Source: Macrocystis pyrifera
Taxonomy: Eukaryota > Sar > Phaeophyceae > Laminariales > Laminariaceae
Length of the DNA: 64,000 bases
Direction: 5' to 3'
Assembly (NCBI GenBank): GCA_031763025.1
Contig: JASSKH010000001.1
Span: 17,957,142-18,021,141, forward strand
Within the stretch, counting starts at the first letter, position 1. Every line of letters starts with the position of its first letter. This document shows positions 1-25,480 of this stretch, piece after piece. The translations under genes and the position numbers were made by a program. The notes beneath the pieces were generated by a model, which saw nothing but the letters and a program-made list of their open reading frames with translations, was not told where the DNA came from and made no database searches.

Positions 1-1908
1 TCACGAATACGAGAATAATCCAAAGAATGGATTAACCCGGCGGATATTCCGTTAGTCGAGAGTATCGTTATTTTAGGAATGTTCCCTAGGGCGGATAGCC
101 CGTTAGACGAGAGTAATGTTCCTTGACGCAGATAGGACTACGAAGTGAGAAGTTCTTATATTAGCAGAAGAACGATCGGTAGCCATAGGAAAGTTCTGTT
201 GGAGTACATCAGATAAGAGGAATTTAGGAGAGCTTGTGGCGTGGGGTGGGACGAGTATATCTGGGCGTCGAGTCCCGCCCCCCTACCTCTCACTTCTCTA
301 CCAGAGCACCTCCTCAGCTCTCGCCATCCATAAGAAGATCTAAATCAGAAGAAGCGAAGCACTGCTTTCCAGCTGCCAGAACAACCTGCGTCCCTTACCA
401 CTACCCTAGAGTGGCCTCCGCATCACATCAGCTTACAAAGAAAGAAAAATCGTTTTCGTAGTATTAAAAATAAAAGGGTCGTTTTATTATACCGGACGTT
501 TTTTTCTTCGCGATTCGAAAAAAAATACCGGATCTCAGCTTTTTTTCGCCTTTCGCGGATTTTTTTACCTAAAGTCCCGCATCGTCGCGTCGCAGGACAT
601 CGGGCAGGCGCACGGTGTGAGCCGTGTGCGCCGTGTCGCCACTCGGCACTGTACAGAATAGATCACCGTCATCCCCAGGGTCATTCCCAGGCCGTGGCTG
701 GTCGCAGAGAGCGCCATGCACAACGAGAGCTCTATTCGTCCGGCCTACATAGCGGACTCACAGACATAGCCGAGATCCACACGAAATCGATTTTCGCCGG
801 CTACTTTCAGGCCGTGGAGGGCTTTGTCTCGCTAGAAGTTGAATTACGCTACGCTCGCGAGGCACGGCGAGGTACGGTCGCCTCTCTGGGAGTAAGGGCA
901 CCTCTAGCGGCACGATCAAGCGGACGGGCTGCTCGCGCGCCCCTGGTTTTGACGATTCGATCAGATGGACGAGCGTTGCAACCCGATGAAGCCTGGGGCG
1001 ACAATAGGACCCACCGCATCTTTTTCGCGTTTCCGTGAATTTTCCGCGAAACGAGAAATAAAACTAAAAAATCCAGTTGCGTAGCTCTTGGCATTTGCAA
1101 GTCGCCAGTTTTCATCTACCTCTACATACAATCGTGGACCTCTCCGCTTCACTCGTGTTTTGTTTTCCTCCTTGTGTGCGAGGTAGCGGGCGGTGGAAGC
1201 GGCCCGCGAAGCGAACGGCCTTATACAGCATACCTGGTATCCGGTACCGGGTACTGGTTCTACATATACTCAGAGAGCTGAACAGACTGCAGAGCTCAGA
1301 GATCCCGCACAGGACGTTCAAAATTTTGAAAAAGAAACAGCAGTAGATGTGACTCAAGTTTGTTGTGAGTGGAGAGTAGACCCCCCTCTACATCCGGCTA
1401 GATCACGACATCAAGGTCTCGCGAACGAGTCCAGCGGATGTTGCATAGTGGTAGGGACGGGCAGTGTTCGATGTTGACCGCACGAGGGCCCGGCGTCCGA
1501 CAGCGTGCACGGGTTAGCATCGAAATAAAGAGTGTTGGCGCGATCCTAAAGAGCTGGTCAAATGAAGATGAGGACAACCAACGAGTGACACAAAAACGGA
1601 AAAACAAGGGTTCGTGCTACACCACTTTTGCAATTTTGCAACAACGGATTGCGAGCAGTCGTGATGCATGTTCGATCACGGGTCTCATTCCCAACTAACC
1701 TAGGCATCTCCATCGTCTTGCTTCTTGTCTCGCGGGGATCTGGGACACTTACATGCAGAACCTAAAAAGTCAAAAGTCAAAAAGCTCACATAGGGTTTGC
1801 AAAGATTTGGTGGCATGTAGGTTCGCAGAAAGAACCAATCTACCAACCCATTGAACGAGTCGGGGTAGAGTCGCCTGCGCCTCACAAGCAGTCTATCAAT
1901 CCACCAGA
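1..1908. other. 5' flank of POP4, no gene recognised
   Basis: Several short open frames occur here, but none resembles a known family or joins convincingly to POP4 exon 1. The first 150 bases hold a loose repeat built around GGCGGATA..CCGTTAG. A TACCTGGTA motif sits near 1229. No convincing TATA box precedes the POP4 ATG. The stretch at 1040-1210 loosely resembles sequence near 53580-53770, which suggests an old dispersed repeat. Confidence 0.5.
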
Positions 1909-2068
1909 ATGTCTGCAGACAAGCGTGCTCTGGATGATCTGGATGCTCTGTTCCGCGCGGTACCCGCTGGGGCGGTATCTTCATCGCGCCCTTCTAAAAA
2001 GGTTCGCAATGGATGGACTGCTTCTGGTCCTGGTGCTGCTGTCTCTACGATGAAACCCAGCGAGAGAG
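1909..2068 (+). CDS. POP4: POP4 exon 1
   Basis: Starts at ATG (MSADKRALDDLDALF) and ends at the donor G|GTGAGA in phase 1. It encodes 53 residues plus one base. This N-terminal part is not conserved in the family, so the exon rests on its open frame, its good donor and the phase match with exon 2. Confidence 0.65.
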
Positions 2069-5000
2069 GTGAGATAGCCAGCCAAGGACGCAGGCTAGCG
2101 CTGGAGACACAACTACTGTCAGTGTGTGTGGTAGGATGTGAGTCAACGCTTACCGTAATCTGCAAACGGCTGCAACGCTTTGTCAAGTGTTGTGTTGGGA
2201 GCTTGAGGAGTGAAGCAGTGCGCTGTCATCTGTGCTTCATGATTCATGGTCCTGTACCATACCTGGTACTTGGTAGACAGAATGATGATTTGACGAATGT
2301 ATAATATTTGTACATTGAAACCCACAAGTACATACCTGGTACGAGTACCATAACGCGGCCGCATGTTGTCCAGTGCTGTATTGCATTGGGTTTCGTGACT
2401 TGTAGGCATGTATTCGTTTTATTCACCGCAGTAGAGCTACAGTAGGTACCAGGTATTGTTTACTGTACAAGTTGTACGTACACTGTACTATGTACGAGTA
2501 GTTACTGCTGTAGGAGTAGCGCGTCTGTGATATGTCTGCGAGTTCAGTGTAACGGAAAGACTAGAAGCTTGACAAACCCGAACACGAAACGAAACACCCG
2601 ACCACACCCAAACATCGGCGTCCCGCAGAGGCTTCAGCAAACGAGAGCCGCCACATCACAGACGACTCTCAGCGGATGTACACCCGGCTGCCCCCAGCCC
2701 TGCTGCCCCTCGGATCGCGCTCTGCGCCAGCGGCTGCCCGAGGGAAAAAAACCGACTAGCAGTTGGCGCCGCTGCCGGTGTCCGGCTGACAGAGTTCGTT
2801 CGCGGGGTCTTGGGGGCACGGGGGGAGCGAGCTGCGACTCTGGCGATAGAGTCCAAGCTTCGAAGAAAAGTGGTGAATCTCGATACTAGTTCCTCGGCAC
2901 AAACAGAAGCCCAGAGCGCCGGGTTGCGGGCCGCGCGGTCTGGCTCGTCGGGGAGGGCCAAGCACGGGTTGAGCGGAAAACAGAGCAAGAACATGGTGAG
3001 CCGCGTCACCCAAGGTGCTTTTATATGTCGTACGCGCATCACATGCCACTCTGTCCGGAAATGTAGGAATCGTTTGTGTGTTGAAGCCGCGGAGGATCCT
3101 AAGCGTCCCCGCACCCCCGGGTTTCCGGTGACTCCATCCTCTGGATACTGTATCGGAACAGAAACAGCAGCCCCGATTTCGACACGCTACGTTTTTACTT
3201 TCGGCTTGTTCGTGCCTTAGAAAGGGCGGGTAGTGGCCAAGAGTGCTTCGTCCGCAGACGCTGTGATTCTCTTGAGGTTGACCTTCCGGCCTTTATCAAC
3301 AGAGGCCTACACCTCGACTTTGAGGTGCCGCAGTAGTCGAAATTGGTCAAAAATTGGGGTACAAGAATTGCGACTACAAACAACCTCTGACTGCACGTTT
3401 GCACTCCACTTGCGGACAGTTGCAGCTCTTCACAAGCGACCACAGCCCGCGAAATTGAGAGACGCTTCTGACGATATGTGTGACTAGGTGTCGGGTGCGC
3501 CAGAGAGCAGTCGTAGGGAGCCAAAGGTGACTCACGAGGTGTTTAAGTGAACTCGAAGTTGCGAGCAGCAGCACTAATAACTCCGAAAGTCGCTAAAATA
3601 TTTCGGTTCACGCGCCGCAGTCTACAGTACTACGATGAATACATGACCGATGAAAAAAACGGCATTCGCCAAAATTTTGCTAATCGCCAGGTGAATGATA
3701 ACGGCCTTCTCGGTGCGTACCCGAAAAGCCCGCGGGTCAAAATATTGAATTCCCGCGAGGGGTACGTAGCAAGATGGTTGCAACCTAAGGCATATCTGCC
3801 TGCTCGTAACGCGGGGGGTGGGAGAGGTACTGCTGTACATGACACCACTCGGTGATGTGTTCGACTCGAAGATTGCCTGTCATGGTGTCTCGTGCTTGTG
3901 CTTGCTTGTGTTTGTAGTGACGCCCCGATATAAACACGCCTATGTTGCAATAGAGCCTGGTCATACACCAGTAGTGGATTTCCGATCGACCCAACACGAG
4001 AAAGACGTCATCACAGTCATTCTTAACGTGTGTGTAGGGTACCCACCAAAGTCGACCCCTTTCTAGTCTGTGCCGCATCACCCCTCTACCGACCCGTCAT
4101 TTTCTTGGACTGCCTTGGAGCGAAGCGAAGATGCAGCTGCGGCAGCAGGCATTCTTCTTTTTCCACTAGCCGTCGTCAGATCTATGAATAACAGGAGTCA
4201 CCACAAGATTTTCTTCGGCAGCGATGTTGCCACCTTGTCTCAGACATCTCCGATTCAGTGTCTATACTAGTGTAACTGCACTCACTCTCCCTTGACCACG
4301 TTGACCATCAAATTATCTGATGCTCATAGATGTGGTGACATGTCACCCCTTTACACCCCCCGCCTTCCTTCTAGGGAAACCCGCTAGTTTTCCTGTTCGG
4401 TAGGATCTGCGGGCACTGCTATCTCTAACCCACTTTCGAAATTCAATCCACAGGACAACGAAAAAGTAAAATGTATTCCCTAAGACCCAAATGTTGTTCG
4501 CCCTCGTCTGCCTTTGATTGGGCGCATGCCTCCTTGGATACGAAAACCAGGGTCTCAACATACTCAAGGCACAGGGAGGGGGGCAACTCACGTTCCGTGA
4601 CTTGTTGCGTCTCCACGATGTCTGGAAGCGATACGCCGGTCGTTTGGTGTCTCAGTGCGGCTCCAATGAGAGACTTGTGCAGCAGAGGATGCTTGCAGCT
4701 GACTTGCAGGTGAAGTAGAGTAGGTGTGCTTGCGTCGCGATGCGCTCCTTTCTTGCTTAGACTTCAGTCTTATGAGGGGTTTCCCAGCGAGATTGGATTT
4801 ATTTTAACCTTGATGTTGATGGTTAAATTTCCCGCCAAGGTGGGCGTATGCTAAGTAAGTATGACACGGCAAAACGCCGTGTTGTTGAGCAAGCCGGGTG
4901 CGGTGTTCTGGTCGTGAAACGTCGTCGAAGTTTGAAAATCTGCGCTAAAAGAAAAAACGCGAACCAGGATGCTTCAAACCGAGTCGCGTCGTAATCGTGT

Positions 5001-6323
5001 CGTGCTTTGTGCAACAGGTTCAAATTGATAATACGCCGTAAAGGATTATGAAACTACTCATCTATAGCGTGTTTCAAAGGTGTGGACATTCACCACGTGC
5101 ACATGTAGCAGTAGAGCTCCCGCAGGCGGACTTGCCACACTGCATGGTGTCGCAAGCCTCTCACCTCCCATCTATCGTCGGGCACGATGCACGCCGGCCT
5201 TACAACTCAGCGGTCAGTTGCTAAGTCGGCGTGGACACGCCGATAGCGCACGATGACTGCCGCAATAGCGCGCGATAGTTGCCGCGAACATTTATGGACG
5301 AAACGTCGTGCGTTTCTTGGCACTTTTTTTCTGGCCCCTTTGTTTGCCAGGGCTGCTATATGACGGTGTGCAGGGCGTCGGACCCTTCCCTTGTCAACGT
5401 CACCGGTATAGTGCTGAGAGAAACGGCTAACATGTTTCAGGTAAGGCATGGTGTTGTGGGGTATGGCGGGGTGGGCTAGGGTGGGGTGGGGTAGGGTCAG
5501 GGTACTGCTGCGGTAATTGCTGCTGTACTGCCGAGTATATATATTGATGTAGCGCTGCTGAACTGCGAGCACTGTACTACTATTACGGGGGTCCATAGTT
5601 AACGGGATCAAATTTTGTCAGTAAAACTAGGTAAAGATATAGGTTTTTATGTATACCATAGGTCCTATTAACTACGGACCCCCGTAATACACAGTCGCTG
5701 TAACGAATATGACAAGCTTTGAGGGAAACACGCAAAATATCCGTCTTTTTTTGTCATTCTGCATGATGGGCAAAAGATAACTACGGCCATGCATGACATC
5801 AATGAGTACACCCGCCCAGCGTACCCACTAGAAACGCCGCACTTAGACGTATACTGCCCCTGCATTTCCGGAGTATTAATCTTCCAAACAGAGAGCTCGA
5901 CGCCGATGTTCCCTCACACCTTGATCATATTAGTCTTCCTTTCCTCTTCCGTCTCCCCATTCATATGACATTTCTCTTCCTCTTCCCCTTAACCTTACCT
6001 TTACCCTTTCCATTGCCCTCCGCACGGTGGAAACCCCTTCTGCATCCCCCTTCCCCCTCCCCTTCCACTTCCCCTTCCGATCACTACCCCCTTCGGTTTG
6101 GCCCCAGTTGGTCACACCCAATAACAAAACAAAGACCATTCCGAAGTGCGCCTGCGCGGTGCGTCTTGATTTCGGCGGCTTGGTCGTGAACCTCGACGCC
6201 AAGGCGTTAGCCGGCAGGCTCGGAGGACAGAACAAAGTTCGGGGTCGACAGTTTTTGTCGGCCGGGGGTTCCGGTGATGCTGCCTCTGCTGCAGGGTTTC
6301 TGCTGCCTACTGCGGCATTGTAG
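1909..6323 (+). CDS. POP4: RNase P/MRP protein subunit POP4 (Rpp29), five exons
   Basis: POP4/Rpp29 is a core protein of nuclear RNase P and RNase MRP, which mature tRNA 5' ends and pre-rRNA. The exons read here are 1909-2068, 2760(or 2763)-2995, 4551-4709, 5351-5440 and 6108-6323. They total 861 nt, about 286 residues, longer than the human protein (about 220). Family hallmarks appear in order: ESKLRRKVVNLD (human LQRKAVVLEY), HGLSGKQ (human KGLSARQ), LLRLHDVWKRY (LPLHELWKQY), MLAADLQGCYMTV (LLKADLHGAIISV), NVTGIVLRETANMFQ (GITGILLQETKHIFK), then NNKTKTIPKCACAVRLD (EDRLKVIPKLNCVFTVE). Phases match across all joins (1,0,0,0). The N-terminal 80 or so residues are lineage-specific, and a Gly/Ala-rich C-terminal tail replaces the usual end. 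The ATG at 1909 is the first in exon 1 and is not otherwise proven. The convergent neighbour is the PSP1 gene. Family assignment is strong; exact edges of exons 1-3 are less certain. Confidence 0.87.
2760..2995 (+). CDS. POP4: POP4 exon 2, with NAGNAG-type acceptor
   Basis: The acceptor region reads gactag|CAG|TT, so starts at 2760 and 2763 are both phase 1 and differ by one residue. The exon carries ERAATLAIESKLRRKVVNLD and later HGLSGKQSKNM, both aligning to the central region of Rpp29. It ends AACATG|GTGAGC in phase 0. Confidence 0.75.
4551..4709 (+). CDS. POP4: POP4 exon 3
   Basis: Acceptor gaaaaccag|GGT, phase 0; an in-frame TGA at 4515-4517 sets the upstream limit. The exon encodes QLTFRDLLRLHDVWKRY and LVQQRMLAADLQ, the conserved LHxLW and ADLxG block of POP4. 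Donor CAG|GTGAAG. A later acceptor at cacag|GGA is also in phase and would remove several residues. Confidence 0.85.
5351..5440 (+). CDS. POP4: POP4 exon 4
   Basis: Acceptor tttgtttgccag|GGC and donor CAG|GTAAGG, both strong, phase 0 at each end. Its 30 residues form the core beta-barrel strands of the family: GCYMTVCRASDPSLVNVTG followed by IVLRETANMFQ. Confidence 0.9.
5581..5690. mobile_element. TTACGGGGG MITE copy 1 (POP4 intron 4)
   Basis: About 110 bp. It starts TATTACGGGGGTCCATAG and ends CGGACCCCCGTAATA. These are terminal inverted repeats bordered by TA, with an AT-rich centre. Member of the family seen at least 14 times in this window. Confidence 0.85.
6108..6323 (+). CDS. POP4: POP4 exon 5 (terminal)
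   Basis: The acceptor ttggccccag|TTG follows a long C/T-rich tract (5930-6107). The exon encodes TPNNKTKTIPKCACAVRLD and GGLVVNLDAKALAGR, then a Gly/Ala-rich tail ending in TAG at 6321-6323. The stop is the first in frame. Confidence 0.88.
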   Translation: MVTPNNKTKTIPKCACAVRLDFGGLVVNLDAKALAGRLGGQNKVRGRQFLSAGGSGDAASAAGFLLPTAAL

Positions 6324-8689
6324 AGCTCGGTTTTGGCTGCCAGCAAGCGTTTCACGGACGTTTCACGAGGGCTTCACGAGCGTTTCGTTGGCGTTTCGTG
6401 AAGTTTTATTGGGCGCCAGGAAGGGCGTGGGGTGGTGAATGTTTGAGTTCACCCTTTTACCGTTTTGGCTTTGAAAACAATCCAGTCTATTTATTAGTGC
6501 TTTGGGACGGAAAGTGCATGGGTGCACTCGTGACCGTGACTGATATAGTTTGTTTTGGTGTTCCAACATGGTTTCGTGGGTGAACTTCTGTCGCGCGTAC
6601 CATCACTGTGCTTGCCGGGCTACAGAGCATGTTTATACCTGGTGCGTAGCACGAATGTGGGCGTCGTTATCCTTTCATGGCGTGCATGCGCAAGCTTTCG
6701 TTCTCAGAAGCATTGCCCTGAATTTCGGGCGGACCAGTGTTTTGGTGTTGTCCTGGAAGCCCTGCAAACGTCCAGGATGAAGAACACAGTACGTACGTGC
6801 GGGAAAGTTGGCGAACTGCTTGGTTGGCTTTTCTGCGTACGCAGTATAGGGGGGGTTACGAAGTTCGGATAAAACGACGGCTTTTTCCTCCTCACTAAAA
6901 AAAATACCAGTGGCGTGGGATTTATGTGAATATAGTACGGAGATATTTTTTGTCATGACTTTGGTTTCGGATACCCCCTTGTCTCCGAACACAGTTTAGG
7001 ATACAGTTATTTTTGTAGGTGTACTCCTGGGGGGCGGGGCTCTAGGCGAGGCATAATCAACCCCCTGTCCTGATTTCCATCGGGATCACGAGTCGCGTGA
7101 TTTTGTGTTGTGACGTTTCTCTCGTGTATACAACGGCGGCGGCTGCGGCTGCGAGGGTGGCGCCTGTGGCGGCCATAGCGGCGGTGGAAGCAGCGACAGC
7201 CGCTGAACTCACCACCGTAAAAACATTGTGTCCCCGTTTTGTTTATTGAGAAACGCCTACCAGGTACTAGCCAATGACACTACGGGACCTGTTTATTTCG
7301 TACCGGGTACCTGGTAAAAACCCTTCGAGGTATGAAGAGAGAAGATACCGTATGTCAACCAAGAGATGAAACGTCAGCACTTGTGAATAGGATGGTGTCA
7401 GGGCCGGCGATTGAAGTCGCTGCGGCCCGCGGCTGCTCCGCCATTATTTCAGTCCCCTTCAATTTTTCGGAATCGCCTGTCAGGCACCGGTGTATGATTT
7501 CCCTTCTGGTGCCGTTGTAATCCCACTTCCATACTTAATCCCATACGTCGCAAAACATTGTTTTTGTTTCAACGTCAACCAGGTGCCGCTGAGGCGTGTG
7601 CCACGATGGGGATACGACGGGTATATAGCCCGTTTTGGCCTAAATTTTTCAGACCGACCGGTATCTCTAGCCCAATATCGATGGAACACCAGAGTTTTTC
7701 GATGTGATTTGTGATGTACTGTGAATAGTATAGGCCTTGATATGGTTCATCGGGTAGCACTTACGTTTAGCTTTGCCCAAAATGAGCTTTTGGATGGCTA
7801 CTGGTAGTACTCATCGAATAGAGCTTCTGAAATGAGGAACCTGCCTTAGAAGGCAAAAGTAGGTGCTTCGTCTACATAGAACGACTTCCCTGCAGTCTCA
7901 TTTCCGTACTTGAGCCCATATAATAGTGGCGTGAAACGGTCGAACCGTGTTGTCAAAAAACGCCAATTATGCATTCGCATGAGTGTTCCCCAGTCTTGTA
8001 CTGTTTGTTTTTTGCGGAGGGGGGTGGGTGACCAGTCTGCCCGTTTCCACTACGTACGAGTAGGTTCACTTCGTCCGCGGCTGTAGCATTTCTTCCACAG
8101 TTGTTCCTTGAGTGCGAGTTTTACAGTTTTACCCCCCTCTTGAGGCTTCGCGGTGAAAAAATAACGAAGCCAGATGATTACGGTAGAGAGCTGTGAGTCG
8201 CCAGGATTTCACGGCAGGCGACTATTAATATTCGGCAGGTGCCGTTCGTCAACTAGCGGACTTTCGTCGGCAAGGCGGCTGGGGAAGCCAGCTGTTGACA
8301 AAGCCAACTTGCCGACTAAAGTTAATCGAGCGAAGTGCGAGCTAAACAACACCCTAAGGCCGATGCGGTCACGCCCGAAAAAAAAGGAGTCCCACATTTA
8401 GCAATCCTTCCTGCAAGTATAGAATCCCAATCATAAGTCGGATAGTCGATACCTTCTGGAGACGACTATCATAGATATCAGTGGTAGTAATGACTGCTGC
8501 TGTGGTAGGTTGCTGACTAAAGTCGTGCCGACTCCCTACAAGTGACGTACGTCAACAACCTGGGGAGGGTCTGTTCTGCGGCGGACAAGTCGAAATGAAA
8601 CGTGTCCGTCCGACCTCACAATCAACGAACGGGTCACACGAAAGCTGCCGGAACCCCCTAAAGCAATATCCAAACATGTGATCCCTTCG

Positions 8690-8935
8690 GTCAGATCATC
8701 GGTTCCTTCCCATTTGATCTGTTAGATATTTCAGGGCAGACGTCATAGATTGCTGACCTGCATGATCTAGCTCGTGTTGTCGGGTGGGATCCGTGAAATC
8801 TGCATGACATAGGATTTTTTTTTCCCGTGTAGGGTCTGTACCATGCAACCCTGCACAACATCCCACGACGGCAGGATAGGATCTACACTACTGCTTAATA
8901 ATTGTGTACTTGATCTACAGTAGTTATGTCCGGCG
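8690..8935. repeat. GATC-rich dispersed repeat, copy 1
   Basis: Shares ordered blocks (TTTCAGGG.AGA, GTTGYCGGGTGG, GGRTCTGTACCAT.C, CCTGCACAACA) with 13296-13530, 21655-21745 and 60190-60425. The copies are diverged and no terminal structure was found. Confidence 0.55.
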
Positions 8936-9657
8936 TGTAAAACGTTTCAAGTTTTCACGTGCATTAATTGGCTTGTACGGTAAGTACATCGTATTCTCGA
9001 GGGTACGAGCAGGTACAACTGGCGGTCAATCGATCGCGCGCGTTCATCGCGTGGAAATCGTCATCAACGAGTGTCGGGGCGCAAAATAAACGTAGTGAAA
9101 GGCTTGAATATGTTGTTACATATCGTTTCCCGATAAGGAAGAAGTACTTCTTCCGTACTATGCTGCATATTTTTACGGGCGGTTCGAAAACGCCGCAAGC
9201 AAAAGCCGGAAACCCTGCCATGCATGCACACGAGGGGACGGGCGCTGACACATCATGCCCCCTTTCTCTTATTCTACGAGAACGGGAACTTTTATCACGC
9301 GCCGCCAAACCGCCAACCGGGGAAAGTTATAATCCGTGTCGCTTTGTCCATAAGAAGTGGAAACACGCATGAAAAAAAGCATAACAAACACAAACCAAAC
9401 ACACAAAAAAAGAACGCTCGGTACAGTAGTTACGCACTTCTTCCAAAAAAAAAAAACTATGAGAGCGCAACATTAAACATATCAAGCGTACTTCATTTTC
9501 ATTGTCGTCCCAACCCTATCTGGGGAGCGACGTCCAAGCGAGAAGAAACAAACTGCAGTCTCACTACACCAGCCAAAACTCTCCAACATGGACGGCCCAT
9601 AATCTAAAGCGCTTTTTTTCTAACCGCCTACATAAGATTCCCACTCGGCGGGCTGGA

Positions 9658-9659
<2 letters not shown>

Positions 9660-9695
<36 letters not shown>
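9660..9695. repeat. G homopolymer, 36 bases
   Basis: Uninterrupted G run counted from the sequence. It creates spurious polyglycine and polyproline open frames on both strands. Confidence 0.95.
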
Positions 9696-9698
<3 letters not shown>

Positions 9699-10618
9699 GT
9701 ACGTACGCATCCATCCTGCAAAACGCGGGAACACGAGCAAAGCAAGAACGAAAAGGTGCAACTTTCCAATCTTGCTAAAACGGAAGGATCGGGGACCAGG
9801 GCGCGCACACGCGCTCACAATCAGCCGGCAGCCCAGCGACCAGAAATGTAAAAACCCAAACCAAATGACCTACCTCACATAAGCCGACACACCACCCTCG
9901 CGCTCTTTCTCCTCCCTCTCTCTTCTCTCCCCTTTCTCCCTTTCTCTCTCTCACATACTCTCACTCTCTCTTGCTCGTCTTTTTATCAACCACGGACCCC
10001 AGGGACACAAACAACAGGCAAAAGGAGGAGGACAACACTACCACGGACCCGGGAAACAGAAAAGAGTGAAAAAAAAAAACAAACACTTTTCAGCCCGTAT
10101 CGTATGATATAATAGCTTATCTGGAGCATACCCGGCGTCAGCAAAAAAAAGGCAACACGGCGCCCAGCCAAAGCCCAACGAACGGCGGCTAGCACCGCAC
10201 GCAGCCGGCCGGTATGAAAAAAAAAACACGCCCCGTCACGGTCCCCGCGGACCCGAAGAAACGGCACCGCCTTTACAGGGCGTGCGAAAAACGTGCCCTC
10301 TACCAGCAAAAAAAACAACCAACTAACCAACCAACCAGTGAACCGACCAACCAACCAACCAACCAACTAATCAGCCAACTATAGAGACTGCCGCAGGACA
10401 CTTCGTCCGCGTGGCGGACCCAGCCTCGCCGAGGAAATATCTAGCAATATATCGTGAAGGTACAACCATCCCCCCCCCCCCACCCCCACCCCTCACGCCC
10501 CCATCTCATCCCCATCCCCATCCCCATCCCCCACGCTCGTCAACAGCTCCGCCCCCCCCGCACCCCGGACCGTTGGGGCGCATGCTCGCTCTTTCCCCAT
10601 ACCCCCCCCCCCCCCCAA

Positions 10619-10900
10619 CATGCGAATCGCCGGACACCTCACGGCGCTTCGCGCTTGGTGCAAGCAATGTCTGCCGGGTTGGTGAAAACCCGACATGCCC
10701 CGTCCCAGCATTGTAGAGATGCTAAGGTCTATGACCATACGACTACGGTCATGCATGATATCGAGTGCACACACCCCCCTCCGCCCACACGCACCCCCGT
10801 GAAAACCCGACGTGCTCTGTCCCGCGATTTTCGGAGCGCGAGGGTCTATGGTCATACGACTACGGCCATACACGACATGCGTACAATCCCCCCCCCCCTA
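10619..10900 (+). mobile_element. Retroelement-like 3' end ending in C tract (two tandem partial copies)
   Basis: The first part (10619-10790) translates as HGASRLVQAMSAG...HCRDAKVYDHTTTVMHD and runs into C-rich sequence. A second partial copy (10793-10900) ends in a C9 run. Related copies on the minus strand at 34490-34680 and 37618-37810 carry the same peptide and likewise end in C when read in the sense direction. Confidence 0.6.
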
Positions 10901-12517
10901 CGTAACCCTTACCGCTCGGACCGGCGATGCTTCCAACTGCAATTGCTGGCAGCATGCATTCCTTCTAGACAACGCAAAAAGAGACGTGATTTTATGATAA
11001 AGCAAGCGAAAACGCCGAACCTTCGCGCTCCGCCCTACTCGCGCTTTTTGTGCCGAGCGAGAAGATGACGTCATCATTCGTCTGTACCAATCACACATGT
11101 ATGTGATAACAACAACAAAAAGGAAAGCAAGGAAAAAAAAACTGTCGTGCCGCCCGTCCAGCAAAAATTCTAGGAAAACGGTTTCACCGGACATCCTCTC
11201 CGTCCCACTCGCCCTCGGCCGCGGAAACAACTCGAAAATTATCACGGCGCCGCACGCACCGAAGGCCCTCCTCCGGTCAGGGGCTATATCGGTCCCGCTA
11301 ATGTGCAACTTATCCTAATCGGCGTCTTCTTTTCTTCTTTCGTTCTTTCTTGCACCAAAAGGCGCCCACGAAAAGCACCAAGGACATTTTCGAGCACTGT
11401 CCACCTCTCGCGTCGCGTCGCCCCGACTGGCTTCGTCCGAATAAACTCGACCGACCGACCTGTCCATCGGCGTACCGTCCAACTCATCGGTCAATCAGAA
11501 CCAGGTACCAACCAATCGGTCAGTAAATCAAAACCAGTCACCGGCCAATCGATCAGCCGATCAGAGTCAATCACCGGCCCAGTCGGCTAAAGAAACCCCG
11601 CCACCATATTCCCCACAAGGGTATATTATTACTTTCTACGATTCTACGCGAAACCAACCAACCAAAACCCTATAACCGAAACACGGCATGCACCTCCGCG
11701 TGTTTTTACCCGGGAGCATCTTCTGTAAAAAGGCGGATTTACTACTATACTGTAACCATACCCCTCATGCCCGTAGTCTATCCTTACAAAAAACAAAATG
11801 TCGCCCTTGTCGTCCATCTACCACCACGCCGGACAAGCTACCCCCACCCCCCTAGGCTCTCGAAGCAGAAAGCGCCATGCCACGGACAGGCCCGCCGCTC
11901 CGCCCCCCCCCCCCCCCCCCCCCCTCGAACATAGCTTCATTCCTCCCCTTCTGCGCGTCTCAATGTCCATGTTTTTAGTGGATCGAAACACCCTGTCTCA
12001 CCATACAAACTTCTCCAACGTGACACTCCCCCACCCCCCCCCCCCTTCATCCCATTATGTACAATGAACCGCCACAGCGGGGGATCTAAGAGGGGAGACA
12101 ACAAGACGCATTCGCGATAGCCCTCTCATCCAACCCATCCCTCCCCTCCCTCCCCTCCCTCCCCTCCCTCCCACCGCCAGCCCTGCCTCCGCTAGCCCTG
12201 CCCGGCGTCTCGTGCTTCCACGAACTTGCAATGGGCAACGGTCACAACGCAAAGGTCCGTTGAACCCGCGCGCACGCCGTGCGCGCGCGTGTCACGGGCA
12301 CCTTGCCTGCGCCAACGCAAACCTTGCGCGCGGCTGACACAAAGCTGACGCAAGGCTGACACCAAGCGCGCGCCTCAACACCGTGAAAGTGGCGGTGCTG
12401 GCGACCGCATCGACACGACCACAAATCACGAGGACATGATCGACGACGTACCCGCAACTGTGCTCCCACCCACCCCAAACCACCACCTTCTACTGCCCTC
12501 ACGGCTTTCACGGCCGT

Positions 12518-12518
<1 letters not shown>

Positions 12519-12567
<49 letters not shown>
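12519..12567. repeat. C homopolymer, 49 bases
   Basis: Uninterrupted C run just downstream of the PSP1 stop codon, on the strand opposite to that gene. It could lie in or beyond the PSP1 3' untranslated region. Confidence 0.95.
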
Positions 12568-12672
12568 TTTTCACGCCTCCCTCCTGCGCGTGTGCTGGTA
12601 GCCCAACAAAACAAAACGCCGCACGCACTACCTTGTTCTCCGGCACGCTACCACACAGTCAAAAGAGGCAAC

Positions 12673-25345
<12,673 letters not shown>

Positions 25346-25474
25346 AAGCCGAGGGCCGTTACGCCCTCTCCTGTCTCGACTGCCGCTGCTGCTGCCGCCG
25401 CCGCCGCCGCCGCTGCTGCCGTTGAGCTGCAGCGTTCGGTTGGAACTGGGTGTAGTTCCACAGCAGTCGCCGTG

Positions 25475-25480
25475 TATATA
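25475..25480 (-). promoter_or_regulatory. Possible TATA box of PSP1
   Basis: TATATA read on the minus strand (context CTAATATATACACGG) about 130 bp upstream of the PSP1 ATG. Position fits a core promoter, but this is inferred from spacing only. Confidence 0.3.

Larger units (their letters stand above)
6324..12672. other. Intergenic region between convergent POP4 and PSP1
   Basis: No gene could be supported in these 6.3 kb. Contents are a GGC-rich patch near 7125-7205, a GATC-rich dispersed repeat (8690-8935), G and C homopolymers, CT-rich and CCAA simple repeats (9895-9985, 10315-10375), and a 3'-end retroelement-like repeat (10619-10900). Long proline- or glycine-rich open frames here are homopolymer artefacts. 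Confidence 0.6.
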
